Assembly (NCBI GenBank): GCA_016191785.1
Contig: JACPVJ010000079.1
Coordinates: forward strand, 1 to 64,000
Source: Myxococcales bacterium
GTDB lineage: Bacteria > Myxococcota_A > Polyangia > Polyangiales > Polyangiaceae
Reading direction: 5' to 3'
DNA length: 64,000 bases
Positions within the stretch are counted from its first letter, which is position 1. Each line of letters begins with the position of its first letter. A model generated the notes under the pieces. The model saw nothing but the letters and a program-made list of their open reading frames with translations. It made no database searches and was not told where the DNA came from. The position numbers and the translations under genes were made by a program. Shown here piece after piece: positions 17,752-25,495 of this stretch.

Positions 17752-18237
17752 TCAGCCCTCCGGAGCCGTGGCCGGAGGCGGGTCGTCGCCGCGCGCGGCG
17801 AGCACCAGCGCCGTGCCGACTGGATATGCGAGGCCCAGACCCGTCGCGAACCTGACCCAGCCCGAGGGCGGGCGCATGGCGAGCCCTTCGGTCGCCACGT
17901 CCAAGATCATCGCGACGGCGCCGAAGGCGACCCAGATCCGCAGCGGCCACACGTCGAGGCGGGGCCGCAAGACGAGCGCGCCCAGACCCAGGCCGAGGTA
18001 GATGCCGAAGCAGCGCGAGCAGACCGGCATCGCCTGCCCGAACAGCTCGAAGGTGCGCCCCACCTCGCGATGACACTGCCACGCAAACCAGGTCTCCAGC
18101 GGCCACCCCAGGTAGCGCAGCCCGGGAACCTGCGCGGCGAAAGGGAGCACGATCGGCGACAGCCCCAAGAGCACCAGCACGGCGCGCACCGCGAGCGCGA
18201 GCCGCGGGCCAGCGAGTCGATCGAGGGACCGCGCCAT
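17752..18237 (-). CDS. DUF2085 membrane protein
   Basis: 161 residues. It has the DUF2085 signature: CHREVGRTFELFGQAMPVCS, then RCFGIYLGLGLG. About four hydrophobic segments are visible. The conserved Cys/His/Arg set suggests metal or heme/quinone contact, but no function is established for the family. Its start overlaps the stop of the uracil-DNA glycosylase gene (TGATG), making it the last gene of the minus-strand run. Confidence 0.82.
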   Translation of the reverse strand: MARSLDRLAGPRLALAVRAVLVLLGLSPIVLPFAAQVPGLRYLGWPLETWFAWQCHREVGRTFELFGQAMPVCSRCFGIYLGLGLGALVLRPRLDVWPLRIWVAFGAVAMILDVATEGLAMRPPSGWVRFATGLGLAYPVGTALVLAARGDDPPPATAPEG

Positions 18238-19127
18238 CACTTCTTGGCTTGCGGCAGGGCACGGCCCATCTGCCGCAGCACGGCCTGAAGGTCGGCCCAC
18301 ACCTCGCGCTTGGCGCTGGGCGTGCGAAGCAGGTACGCCGGGTGGAAGGTCGGCATCACCGCGATGCGGCCCTTGTAGAGCTTCCACTTGCCGCGCAGTC
18401 GCGTGATGCCCTCGGTGGTGCCGAGCAGCCCCTGCACCGCCGTCGCACCGAGCGCGACGATCACCTCCGGGCCGACGAGGGCGAGCTGCCGCTCGAGGAA
18501 GTGCAGACAGGTCGCCATTTCGTCGGGGGCGGGTTTCCGGTTGTTGGGCGGACGACACTTCACGATGTTCGCGACGTAGACCTCGTCGCGGTCGAAGCCC
18601 ATGGCCTCGATCATTTTGTCCAAGAGCTGGCCCGCCGCGCCGACGAAGGGCAAGCCCTGAGCGTCCTCTTCGACCCCAGGCCCCTCGCCGACGAAGAACA
18701 GGCCCGCGCTGCCGGTGCCGCGCGCGAACACGGTCTGCGTGCGCGTCGAGTGCAGCCCACACCCGAGACACTGGGTCACCTCTGCGCGGAGCACGTCGAG
18801 CTGACGCGCTCCCCCCTCCGGAGGTTCCCGAGGGGCTCGCTCGGCGGGCTCGACGACCGGTTCGGTGGGCGGGGCCACCGCGCGCGCGGTCGCGGGAGCG
18901 GCGGCGGGCTCCGACGCGGCTCGCGGGGCCTCTCCCCGGTCCGTGCCGCGCGGCGCCACCTCGGCGGGCGCCGGGCCTTCGCCGCCACGGCGCGCCCGCG
19001 CAAGCTCCGCGGTCGCCGCCGGCAGGCCGCTCGCGCCCGTGACCTTCTGCCACGCGGCGTGGGCGGTGAGCGCCGCCGCCAAGACGCGCAGCTCGTCCCT
19101 GGGGTCGGCCTCGGGCGAGCGGGACAT
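18237..19127 (-). CDS. family 4-type uracil-DNA glycosylase
   Basis: 296 residues. The C-terminal 190 residues hold the family 4/5 core: the cluster ligands in CLGCGL, the active-site motif GEGPGVEEDAQGLPFVG, NIVKCRPPNNRKP and the HPAYLLR loop, implying a 4Fe-4S enzyme that removes uracil from DNA. The first 100 residues are an Ala/Pro/Glu-rich extension not needed for catalysis. It is coupled by TGATG to trxB upstream and to DUF2085 downstream. Confidence 0.93.
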   Translation of the reverse strand: MSRSPEADPRDELRVLAAALTAHAAWQKVTGASGLPAATAELARARRGGEGPAPAEVAPRGTDRGEAPRAASEPAAAPATARAVAPPTEPVVEPAERAPREPPEGGARQLDVLRAEVTQCLGCGLHSTRTQTVFARGTGSAGLFFVGEGPGVEEDAQGLPFVGAAGQLLDKMIEAMGFDRDEVYVANIVKCRPPNNRKPAPDEMATCLHFLERQLALVGPEVIVALGATAVQGLLGTTEGITRLRGKWKLYKGRIAVMPTFHPAYLLRTPSAKREVWADLQAVLRQMGRALPQAKK

Positions 19128-20092
19128 CAGTGATCGTTCGCCTGCAGCCAGCGCTCGGCGTCCAGCGCCGCCATGCAGCCGGTGCCGGCCGCCGTGACCG
19201 CTTGGCGATAGGTGAAGTCCGCCACGTCCCCCGCGGCGAACACGCCCGAGATACTGGTCCGCGTGGTGCCGGGCTCGACCTTCAGGTACCCGTTCGGGTG
19301 AAGGTCGAGCTGCCCCTTGAACAGCTCGGTCATCGGGGTGTGCCCGATGGCGACGAACAGGGCGCCGATCTCGATCGTTCGGACCTCCCCGCTCTTGACG
19401 CTCTTCACTCGCAGGCCGGTGACCTTGTCTTGCGAGACGTCGAGCACGTCCTCCACCACGTGGCTGTACAAAACCTCGATCTTCGGGTTCGCGGTCACGC
19501 GCTGCTGCATGGCCTTCGATGCGCGGAACTCGTCGCGGCGATGAATCAAGGTGACCTTCGAGCAGAGGCCCGCCAGGTAGCTGGCCTCTTCCATCGCGGT
19601 GTCGCCGCCACCCACCACCGCAACCGCCTGGTTGCGATAGAGCGCGCCGTCGCAGACGGCGCAGGCACTGACGCCCTTGTTCTTGAGCTTCTCTTCGTTC
19701 GGGAGCCCCACGTAGTTGGCGCGGGCACCGGTCGCGATGATGACCGTCTTGGCCAGGTGCAGCACGTTCTCGTCTTCCCCCACCCAGACCTTGAAGGGCC
19801 GGGACGAGAAATCGACCTTCTGCACGTCGGCGGTGACGATCTCGGCGCCTTGCCGCTCCGCTTGCTCGCGGAACTTCGCCATCATCTCTTGCCCGGTCAC
19901 GCCGTCGGGAAAGCCGGGGTAGTTCTCGACGTCGGTGGTGAACATCAGCTGACCCCCGGGGATCAGCCCACCGGCGTTGAAGCCCTCGACGCAGAAGGGT
20001 TTCAGGTTGGCGCGTGCGGCATAGATCGAGGCGGTGAGCCCCGCCGGGCCAGAGCCGATGACGAGGACGTTGTGAAGTCGCGGGTCGGACAT
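19127..20092 (-). CDS. trxB: thioredoxin-disulfide reductase
   Basis: 321 residues. FAD motif GSGPAGLTASIYAAR at the N-terminus, redox-active CAVCDG about residue 140, NADPH motif VVGGGDTAMEEA, and the C-terminal FAD motif GVFAAGDVADFTYRQAVTAAGTGC. It reduces thioredoxin with NADPH. The ATG lies 10 nt after TAGGAC with no Shine-Dalgarno sequence. Its stop overlaps the glycosylase start. Confidence 0.96.
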   Translation of the reverse strand: MSDPRLHNVLVIGSGPAGLTASIYAARANLKPFCVEGFNAGGLIPGGQLMFTTDVENYPGFPDGVTGQEMMAKFREQAERQGAEIVTADVQKVDFSSRPFKVWVGEDENVLHLAKTVIIATGARANYVGLPNEEKLKNKGVSACAVCDGALYRNQAVAVVGGGDTAMEEASYLAGLCSKVTLIHRRDEFRASKAMQQRVTANPKIEVLYSHVVEDVLDVSQDKVTGLRVKSVKSGEVRTIEIGALFVAIGHTPMTELFKGQLDLHPNGYLKVEPGTTRTSISGVFAAGDVADFTYRQAVTAAGTGCMAALDAERWLQANDH

Positions 20093-20139
20093 GGGTCCGA
20101 GTGTCCTAGCAAAGCGCGGCGCCGGGCCCAAGGCCCGCG

Positions 20140-21102
20140 TCACGCATGGGCAAACAGCGTGATCTCGTCGCGATCGTGATAGAGCTGCCGCGTCCGGACG
20201 CCCTTCCAGCCGCCGCCCTGAAGGATGCGGCAGGCCTCCGCCACGGCAGCGACGCGCTTCTTCATCGGCAGCTTGAGGTTCGACACCACCAGCCGCGCCA
20301 TGCCCTCGCGACCCCAACGAGCGAGCAGCTTGGCGACCTCGGCGGGCCGCTCGACCATGTCGCAGAAGAGCCAGTCCACCGGCTCGTCGGGCCGGAACTC
20401 GAAGGCGTTGCCGCGCACGTGAGTCAGGCGTCGGTCTCGGGCAATTGCCGGCGCCATGGCCGCGCGATCGACGGCGATCACCCGGGCGCGGCGCGCGAGC
20501 AGCGCGAAGGTCCAGCCGCCGGGCGCGGCGCCGAGGTCGACGCAGACCTCGCCCGGCCCCGGGCCGTGGCCGACCCAGGTGAGGGCCTCGAGCACCTTCG
20601 CGGTGGCCCGCGACGGCGCCCCGGGCGGAAGCTTCATCCGCGCTCGCCCGCCTGGCCACGTCGACGCGACCTCACTCACCGCGGAGGCCCCGATGAAGAC
20701 CTGGGACTCGCGGGTGACCGCAACTTGCACCAGCGGATCGCCGGGTGCCAGGCGGTCGGCGCGCCGCTCGCGCAGAGCGACCTCGCCCAGGCCGGCGCGT
20801 AGCTCGGCCCCGAGGCGGTCGGCCAGCGCGGTCAGTCGATTCCCCTCGTCGCTGTCCGGGACCCAGAGGTGGAGCGCGAAGTGGCCTTCCCCGACCAGCC
20901 CGCGAACCACCGGCAGACACTCTGCCGCGGTCGCGCCGGTGGCGCTGACGATCGGCAACCCCTGTCGCCCGAAGGTCGGCACCGCTTCCGCGCGGGCGCG
21001 CCCGCGACACAGCGCCGCGGCCAGGACTCGCCCGCCCTCCAGCTCTTCGGCCAGGTCCCGCTCGAAGCCGGCGCGACAGGTCCAGATCGAGTCCGTGGCC
21101 AT
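20140..21102 (-). CDS. rlmM: RlmM-like 23S rRNA 2'-O-ribose methyltransferase
   Basis: 320 residues. An N-terminal THUMP-like part precedes a Rossmann FtsJ domain with VCVDLGAAPGGWTFALL for SAM binding, an acidic FCDMVERP, and LKLPMKK; these fit the K-D-K-E tetrad. The layout matches RlmM, which methylates C2498 of 23S rRNA. It starts 13 bases after the FadL-like stop, so it is likely co-transcribed. Confidence 0.85.
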   Translation of the reverse strand: MATDSIWTCRAGFERDLAEELEGGRVLAAALCRGRARAEAVPTFGRQGLPIVSATGATAAECLPVVRGLVGEGHFALHLWVPDSDEGNRLTALADRLGAELRAGLGEVALRERRADRLAPGDPLVQVAVTRESQVFIGASAVSEVASTWPGGRARMKLPPGAPSRATAKVLEALTWVGHGPGPGEVCVDLGAAPGGWTFALLARRARVIAVDRAAMAPAIARDRRLTHVRGNAFEFRPDEPVDWLFCDMVERPAEVAKLLARWGREGMARLVVSNLKLPMKKRVAAVAEACRILQGGGWKGVRTRQLYHDRDEITLFAHA

Positions 21103-21115
21103 CGGAGGGGCGCGA

Positions 21116-22645
21116 TCAGAAGCGCGCGGTGGCCCCGACAGAGAACACGTTCACGCTCTGCCGAAAGCGCCCGCTGTTGATGCCGTAGGGCGAGCGAAAC
21201 GGCGGGCTGGCGTTGGCGTCGCCGCTCACGACCAAGAGCTTGCCGCGGTCACCGTTGTCGATCTCGCTGAAGAAGACGTGCATGTAGCCGGCCTCGAGGT
21301 CGACCATCGCGAGCCGGTACGTGCCGCCCACCGACAGGCCGACGCGCTGACTGGCCAGGAACGACACGTTGGCGTACTCGTCGTTCTGCACGTTGGGCTC
21401 CCAGAACCCGCCGGCTCGCACCGCGACCCGCGCCGGCACCACGACCCAGTCGCCGCCGAGCCGGACGCCCACGCTGTCGCGCTTCACCCGGAAGTCGATG
21501 TCGTTGTTCTCGGGGACGACCGCGCCGTTGGCCGTGCCCTTCACCGGGACCGCGGGCGACGCCGGAAAGCGCAGCTGGCCACGATCGTAGTCGCTGTTCT
21601 TGCTGTACGAGACGTCGAGCTCGAGGTCGAACAGATCGTCCGCCAGCGGATCGCGGACGCCGCCCGGGGTCGCTCGGCTGTGCCGGGGCTGGTGGAACCG
21701 CGCGCCGAGTCGCGCTTCAAGGGGGTTGGCCATGCGAAAGTGCCCGAGGCCCTTCTCGACCTTGCTCGAGTCGGTGACGTCCGGGTCGTCGGCGGTGCCG
21801 TTGTTGGTCCAGTAGTTGGCCTTCAGCGCCAGATCGCCGTGGGCGTCGAAGGCCGCTTGCATGAAGACGTTCACGCCCAGATCCAGGTTCCGCGTCGGCG
21901 AATACAGCATCCCGAAGGTCGCACCAGGGATGAACCAGTCGGCGACCGAGAGCTCGGCGCGCACGTCTTCCGTCACCGGGTCTTGGTAGACGCCGTTCAC
22001 CGGTGACGGCGAGAGGCTCATGTTCGCGTTGGCGAGGGTGTAGCTCGCGAACCCCCACACGAAGCCGAGCCCGACGCGAAAACCCTTGGCCGCCTCGAAG
22101 CCCGCTGAAACGGTGGTGTTGAGAGCGATGCCGTCCTGCTCGAGCAGCATGTAGCGCTGCGGCGAAGGCAGCTCGGGCTTCGCGCCCTGATCATTGCGGA
22201 TGCGAACCGTCTCTGGGAAGCGCAGCGCGCCGTACACGTTCGGCGGGGCCACCGAGACCCCCACGCCGAAGCGCTCGCTGGCGGCAAGCACGCCCGCGAC
22301 CGCCGGCAGCACCGAGGGCGTGCCCTTGTTCTCGTTGCACACCTCGGGGTATCGAAGGCCGTTCTGCCCGACGCGGATCCGCTCGCCGTCCCCCTGGCGC
22401 TGGAAGCACACCTTGTTCAACACCAGGTGGACGTTGGCGAGCACTCCCGTCTGCTGTCCGGCCAGACCGGCGGGGTTCTGCAGGGTCGCCAGCGGACTCG
22501 ACGCGCGGGCCACCCATGCACCAGAGCGGCCGAGCGGCTCGGTGCCGGTGTCGGGGAAGTCTTGCACGTCGGTCGCGCGCGCCGGAAGGCTGGCGCCGAG
22601 GACGGCCGCGGCGCCGAGCGGCGCGAGTGCGTTCCGGAACCTCAT
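21116..22645 (-). CDS. OMPP1/FadL/TodX-family outer-membrane transporter
   Basis: 509 residues. The signal peptide is followed by the hatch-like start of FadL proteins (TGTEPLGRSGAWVARASSPL, then QNPAGLAG); the rest alternates in strand-like fashion and ends GATARF with an aromatic terminal residue as in outer-membrane barrels. It probably admits long-chain fatty acids or other hydrophobic compounds. It overlaps the stop of the membrane sensor gene (ATGA-type). Confidence 0.87.
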   Translation of the reverse strand: MRFRNALAPLGAAAVLGASLPARATDVQDFPDTGTEPLGRSGAWVARASSPLATLQNPAGLAGQQTGVLANVHLVLNKVCFQRQGDGERIRVGQNGLRYPEVCNENKGTPSVLPAVAGVLAASERFGVGVSVAPPNVYGALRFPETVRIRNDQGAKPELPSPQRYMLLEQDGIALNTTVSAGFEAAKGFRVGLGFVWGFASYTLANANMSLSPSPVNGVYQDPVTEDVRAELSVADWFIPGATFGMLYSPTRNLDLGVNVFMQAAFDAHGDLALKANYWTNNGTADDPDVTDSSKVEKGLGHFRMANPLEARLGARFHQPRHSRATPGGVRDPLADDLFDLELDVSYSKNSDYDRGQLRFPASPAVPVKGTANGAVVPENNDIDFRVKRDSVGVRLGGDWVVVPARVAVRAGGFWEPNVQNDEYANVSFLASQRVGLSVGGTYRLAMVDLEAGYMHVFFSEIDNGDRGKLLVVSGDANASPPFRSPYGINSGRFRQSVNVFSVGATARF

Positions 22646-24270
22646 GTCTTGATGGGGCTCGCCTTGAGCGCGGCCTTGCCGTCCTTGATGTAGACGCTGA
22701 ACTTCACCTTGGCCGCGCCGTGGCGCTGGACCAAGGCGTCGCGGTTCTTCTTCAGCGTCTGCTCGAACTTCTCGTAGGTGAAGCCCTCGACGTTCTCGCC
22801 ACACTGCTGCTTGAGCTTCACGAACTCTTCGTAGACCGCCAACCAGTCGGCGGCCTCACTCTCACCCGAAGAGGGCGCGGCCTCGGCAGCCGCCGATGCG
22901 CTGGGCCCCGACGGCTGGGGTCGTGGCGGGGGCGGCGCGCCGCCGTGACGCGGCGGGGGCTTGGGCAGTCGCGGCTGCGACGGCGCCGACGGCAGCGTGG
23001 GCTCGAGGCTCGACGGTGCCGACGCGATGGGAGTGGACGGTTGAGCATCCCCCGGGAACGAGAACGCGCTCATCTGCGGCTCGGCGGGGAGGTCCCCGAG
23101 GACCTGGGTGAGATCGGCGGCGCGGCGTGGCACGCCGCCCTTGGCCGCGACCTTGTCGACGCCGTCGTTCAAGTCCGAGGCGATCTTCCGGTAGATGCCC
23201 CGGAACTTGCTGGGCGCGAGCTGGTCGACCTCGCCCTTCGCCATCTTCGCGGCCTCGCGCCGGAAGATTGCCAACGGTCGAGAGTGCTCGAAGACCGAGA
23301 AGAGCAGCCCGAGGAACATGGCACCGAGGGCGATACCCGCCACGAGTGGCACCGGCACGCCCTTCTTGTCCTTGTCGTCCGCCTGCTTGAAGAACCCCAG
23401 CGGGCCCTTCACCTGCGCAGGCAGCCGTCCGACGGCGAACCCGGCCCCGAGCTCCCACGCTTCGCCGGGGAGGCGAGAGTACTGCACGCCGAGTCCCATG
23501 CCGCCGATCGTGCGGATGCCACTGCGGCCCTTCTCGGTGTAGTCGGCGTCGCCCTCGATGGTGCCCAGATCGCTGACGATCTGGTCCAGCTGCGCCTTGT
23601 CGAAACCCTCGGGAGCACCCGCCGCCACGCGCTGGCCCCGGGTGTAGAACGCGACCGCAGCGCCGGTGCGGCTCGACAGCTCGCGCGCGAACTTGTCGTC
23701 GATGATGCGCGCACCCACGATCGCGCCGGCCGGAAAGCTCCCCGCCTCGACCTCGACCGGGCGCGTCACCACGCGGTAGATGCGGTCGAGCACCAAGGTG
23801 TCGTCGCGAATGAAACCGTGGAGCGCGTCGGCGACCACGGGATAGCCGCCGAGCTCGAAGTCCTCCATCCCGGCGGCCTGCTCGTAGCCGACGTGAGCGA
23901 CCACTCGACCGTGCTGGTCGACGGCGAACACCGCGTCGAAGCCGAACTCGGCCTGGACCTGCGAGTTGACCTTGCGGAGCGCAGCACCGACCTTGTCGCG
24001 CGCCTCTTCCGGAACCTTCCCGTCCGAATCGCTCGATTTTTGGAGATATTTCCCGACGTCCGGATCGAGCGCGAAGGCGATCAGCTGGGCCGATCGCTGA
24101 CGCGCGTCGTTCCCCAGGTACCAAGACACGACCTGCGAGTCGCTCGACAGGGCTTCGCCCATGGAGCGGGCGCCCACGCGGTTGTACATGCCAGCGGCCA
24201 GGAACAGCACGAACGTCGCGACGCCGAGCAGCAGCCCGACCACGACGTACCAGAAGCGAGACAGCAGCAT
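22642..24270 (-). CDS. membrane protein with periplasmic sensor-like domain and Pro-rich cytoplasmic tail (MXAN_5187-like)
   Basis: 542 residues. TM1 is at residues 6-27 and TM2 near 300-320; the ~270 residues between look like a double-Cache-type sensor (FGFDAVFAVDQHGRVVAHVGY; GAIVGARIIDDKFA). After TM2 comes a HAMP-like piece (FRREAAKMAKGEVDQLAPSK), a long Pro/Ser linker and a conserved C-terminal ~90 residues (WLAVYEEFVKLKQQCGE ...). The tail resembles the uncharacterised myxobacterial MXAN_5187 C-terminal family; that name is from memory. No kinase or cyclase domain is present. Confidence 0.7.
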   Translation of the reverse strand: MLLSRFWYVVVGLLLGVATFVLFLAAGMYNRVGARSMGEALSSDSQVVSWYLGNDARQRSAQLIAFALDPDVGKYLQKSSDSDGKVPEEARDKVGAALRKVNSQVQAEFGFDAVFAVDQHGRVVAHVGYEQAAGMEDFELGGYPVVADALHGFIRDDTLVLDRIYRVVTRPVEVEAGSFPAGAIVGARIIDDKFARELSSRTGAAVAFYTRGQRVAAGAPEGFDKAQLDQIVSDLGTIEGDADYTEKGRSGIRTIGGMGLGVQYSRLPGEAWELGAGFAVGRLPAQVKGPLGFFKQADDKDKKGVPVPLVAGIALGAMFLGLLFSVFEHSRPLAIFRREAAKMAKGEVDQLAPSKFRGIYRKIASDLNDGVDKVAAKGGVPRRAADLTQVLGDLPAEPQMSAFSFPGDAQPSTPIASAPSSLEPTLPSAPSQPRLPKPPPRHGGAPPPPRPQPSGPSASAAAEAAPSSGESEAADWLAVYEEFVKLKQQCGENVEGFTYEKFEQTLKKNRDALVQRHGAAKVKFSVYIKDGKAALKASPIKT

Positions 24271-25037
24271 TACTTGCCTTTGTCCTTTTCCTTGTCCTTG
24301 TCGTCCGCTTTCTTTTCGGCCTTCTTCTCTTCGGCGACCTTCAGCGGCTCCTTGAGCTCGAGGTCCCCTGCCTTGACCTCGATGGGTGCCGCGGGGCCGA
24401 CCTTCTTCCCGGCGAAGTACGCCTGCACTGTGTACTTCCCTTCGGCGGGGACGGTCAGCGAGAACTCGCCCTTGAGATTCGGGTAGGCAATGGCGGCGAC
24501 GTTGGGCTCGGCGATGACCCACATCCGCAGACTGGGCGCGGCCTCGTCGCGGATTTCGAAAGAGCCCGCTGCCGACGCCGTCCAGTCGCGGCGCGCACCC
24601 TTGATGGTGTCGCCCGGTTGAAACGTCGCGACGTTCACGCCGAAGAGGCGGTGCTTGAACGGGTCGGTGTTGTGGAATTGCAGCTGCTGCCCCGGCGGCA
24701 CCACGATCGTCACCGGCGTGGTGCGCCCGCCGCCGACGCGGATCAGGATCGCCGTCTTCTGCGGCGCCTGCTTCTCTTCGGCCAGCGCCACGATGCACAG
24801 CTCTTTGGGGATGTGCGGGTAGAGGTGCCGGTACTCCGGCTTCACGGTGGGGACGATTTCGCGGAACGAATACCCGCGCTTCTTGGGATCGCGGGCCTCT
24901 TCCCAGACGGGGTTGAGCAGGGCGCGGAAGCCCGCGACCTTGCCTTTCACCTTGGCGGCCTCTGCGACCCCGGCCGAGCCGAGCACCGCGAGACCGACCC
25001 CCAAGAGCAGGGCGAGACGCCCGACCGTGGAAATCAT
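24270..25037 (-). CDS. secreted protein, cupredoxin/carboxypeptidase-regulatory-like, Lys-rich tail
   Basis: 255 residues. The signal peptide ends near AGVAEAA. The middle has VTIVVPPGQQLQFHNTDPFK and later FEIRDEAAPSLRMWVIAEPN, resembling plastocyanin-like or carboxypeptidase-regulatory beta domains, without a complete copper site that I can confirm. The last 30 residues are nearly all Lys/Glu/Asp. A probable own promoter lies upstream: TTCCGT (25069-25074), 17 bp, TACCGT (25046-25051), then the ATG after 8 nt. Its stop overlaps the sensor-like gene. Confidence 0.68.
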   Translation of the reverse strand: MISTVGRLALLLGVGLAVLGSAGVAEAAKVKGKVAGFRALLNPVWEEARDPKKRGYSFREIVPTVKPEYRHLYPHIPKELCIVALAEEKQAPQKTAILIRVGGGRTTPVTIVVPPGQQLQFHNTDPFKHRLFGVNVATFQPGDTIKGARRDWTASAAGSFEIRDEAAPSLRMWVIAEPNVAAIAYPNLKGEFSLTVPAEGKYTVQAYFAGKKVGPAAPIEVKAGDLELKEPLKVAEEKKAEKKADDKDKEKDKGK

Positions 25038-25088
25038 CGGAGCCGACGGTAGTTCAGCCCACGACGGGACGGAAGGCCCCGGATAGGC

Positions 25089-25317
25089 GAACGGGCCGAC
25101 TTTTCAGCCAGCCCGTTCATGGGTTCCTTACCGCCTGAGCCGTGAGACTGTTGCGTAGCCCGAACCCCTAGCACCGCTAGGTGGGACGTTTGTCGGGGCT
25201 TCCGGCTTCCCGGTGAGATGGTCCGGGCCTGCACTCCACCCGCGAAATCACGTCCCGGGTTCGTATGCTTGTCAGGAGTTCGTTACTGCGCTCCTCTCGT
25301 ACTCCGCAGAGGGAACC
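25089..25317 (-). ncRNA. candidate structured non-coding RNA with sarcin-ricin-like hairpin
   Basis: No gene lies in 25038-25495. On the minus strand, GGTTCC (25317-25312) can pair with GGAACC (25127-25122), closing a 196-nt domain. Inside are a stem CTGCGG/GCGCAG capped by AGTACGAGAGGA (25303-25292), identical to the loop of the 23S sarcin-ricin hairpin (bulged-G motif plus GAGA tetraloop); ACTCC/GGAGT (25279-25275, 25237-25233) stacked on ACCCG/CGGGT; CCCGG/CCGGG; and AGCCC/GGGCT enclosing CCTAGC-GGT-GCTAGG. Right after comes a 13-bp hairpin, GAACGGGC...GCCCGTTC (25118-25089), capped by GAAA. GNRA loops appear only on this strand. It does not match 6S, tmRNA, SRP or RNase P RNA as I know them. 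Confidence 0.65.
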
Positions 25318-25323
25318 ACTCTC

Positions 25324-25352
25324 AGGTTATTTACCCGCCCCCCCTTCGTCAA
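25324..25352 (-). promoter_or_regulatory. promoter of the structured RNA
   Basis: On the minus strand, TTGACG (25352-25347), a 17-bp spacer and TAACCT (25329-25324) are followed after 6 nt by GGTTCC, the 5' strand of the closing helix. The predicted start therefore coincides with the structure's end. Confidence 0.6.
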
Positions 25353-25495
25353 CCGCACTTCTCGCGCTTTTCTCCGAGAAACTCGGGATTGTTTCCTGCG
25401 CCCACACCCCGCTTGCCGCTTGACATTCTTGCCGCGCGGGCCGGGGCGCGCCGGAAACTGGGCCGAACGAGCGCACCTGGGTCATCCCTGCCGGC

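Noticed and set aside
25286..25309. 23S rRNA fragment
   Set aside because: Only the 12-nt sarcin-ricin loop matches; sequences on both sides differ from 23S rRNA.
25081..25352. 6S RNA, tmRNA, SRP RNA or RNase P RNA as identity of the structured region
   Set aside because: No long single rod with central bubble (6S), no Ala-tag frame or CCA-type end (tmRNA), no GGAAGGAAGCAGC-type core (SRP), and too short and lacking GAAAGTCCGGGCT (RNase P).
25420..25425. Perfect forward TTGACA as promoter for the PglZ-like gene
   Set aside because: Seventeen bases downstream is only GC-rich sequence without a -10.
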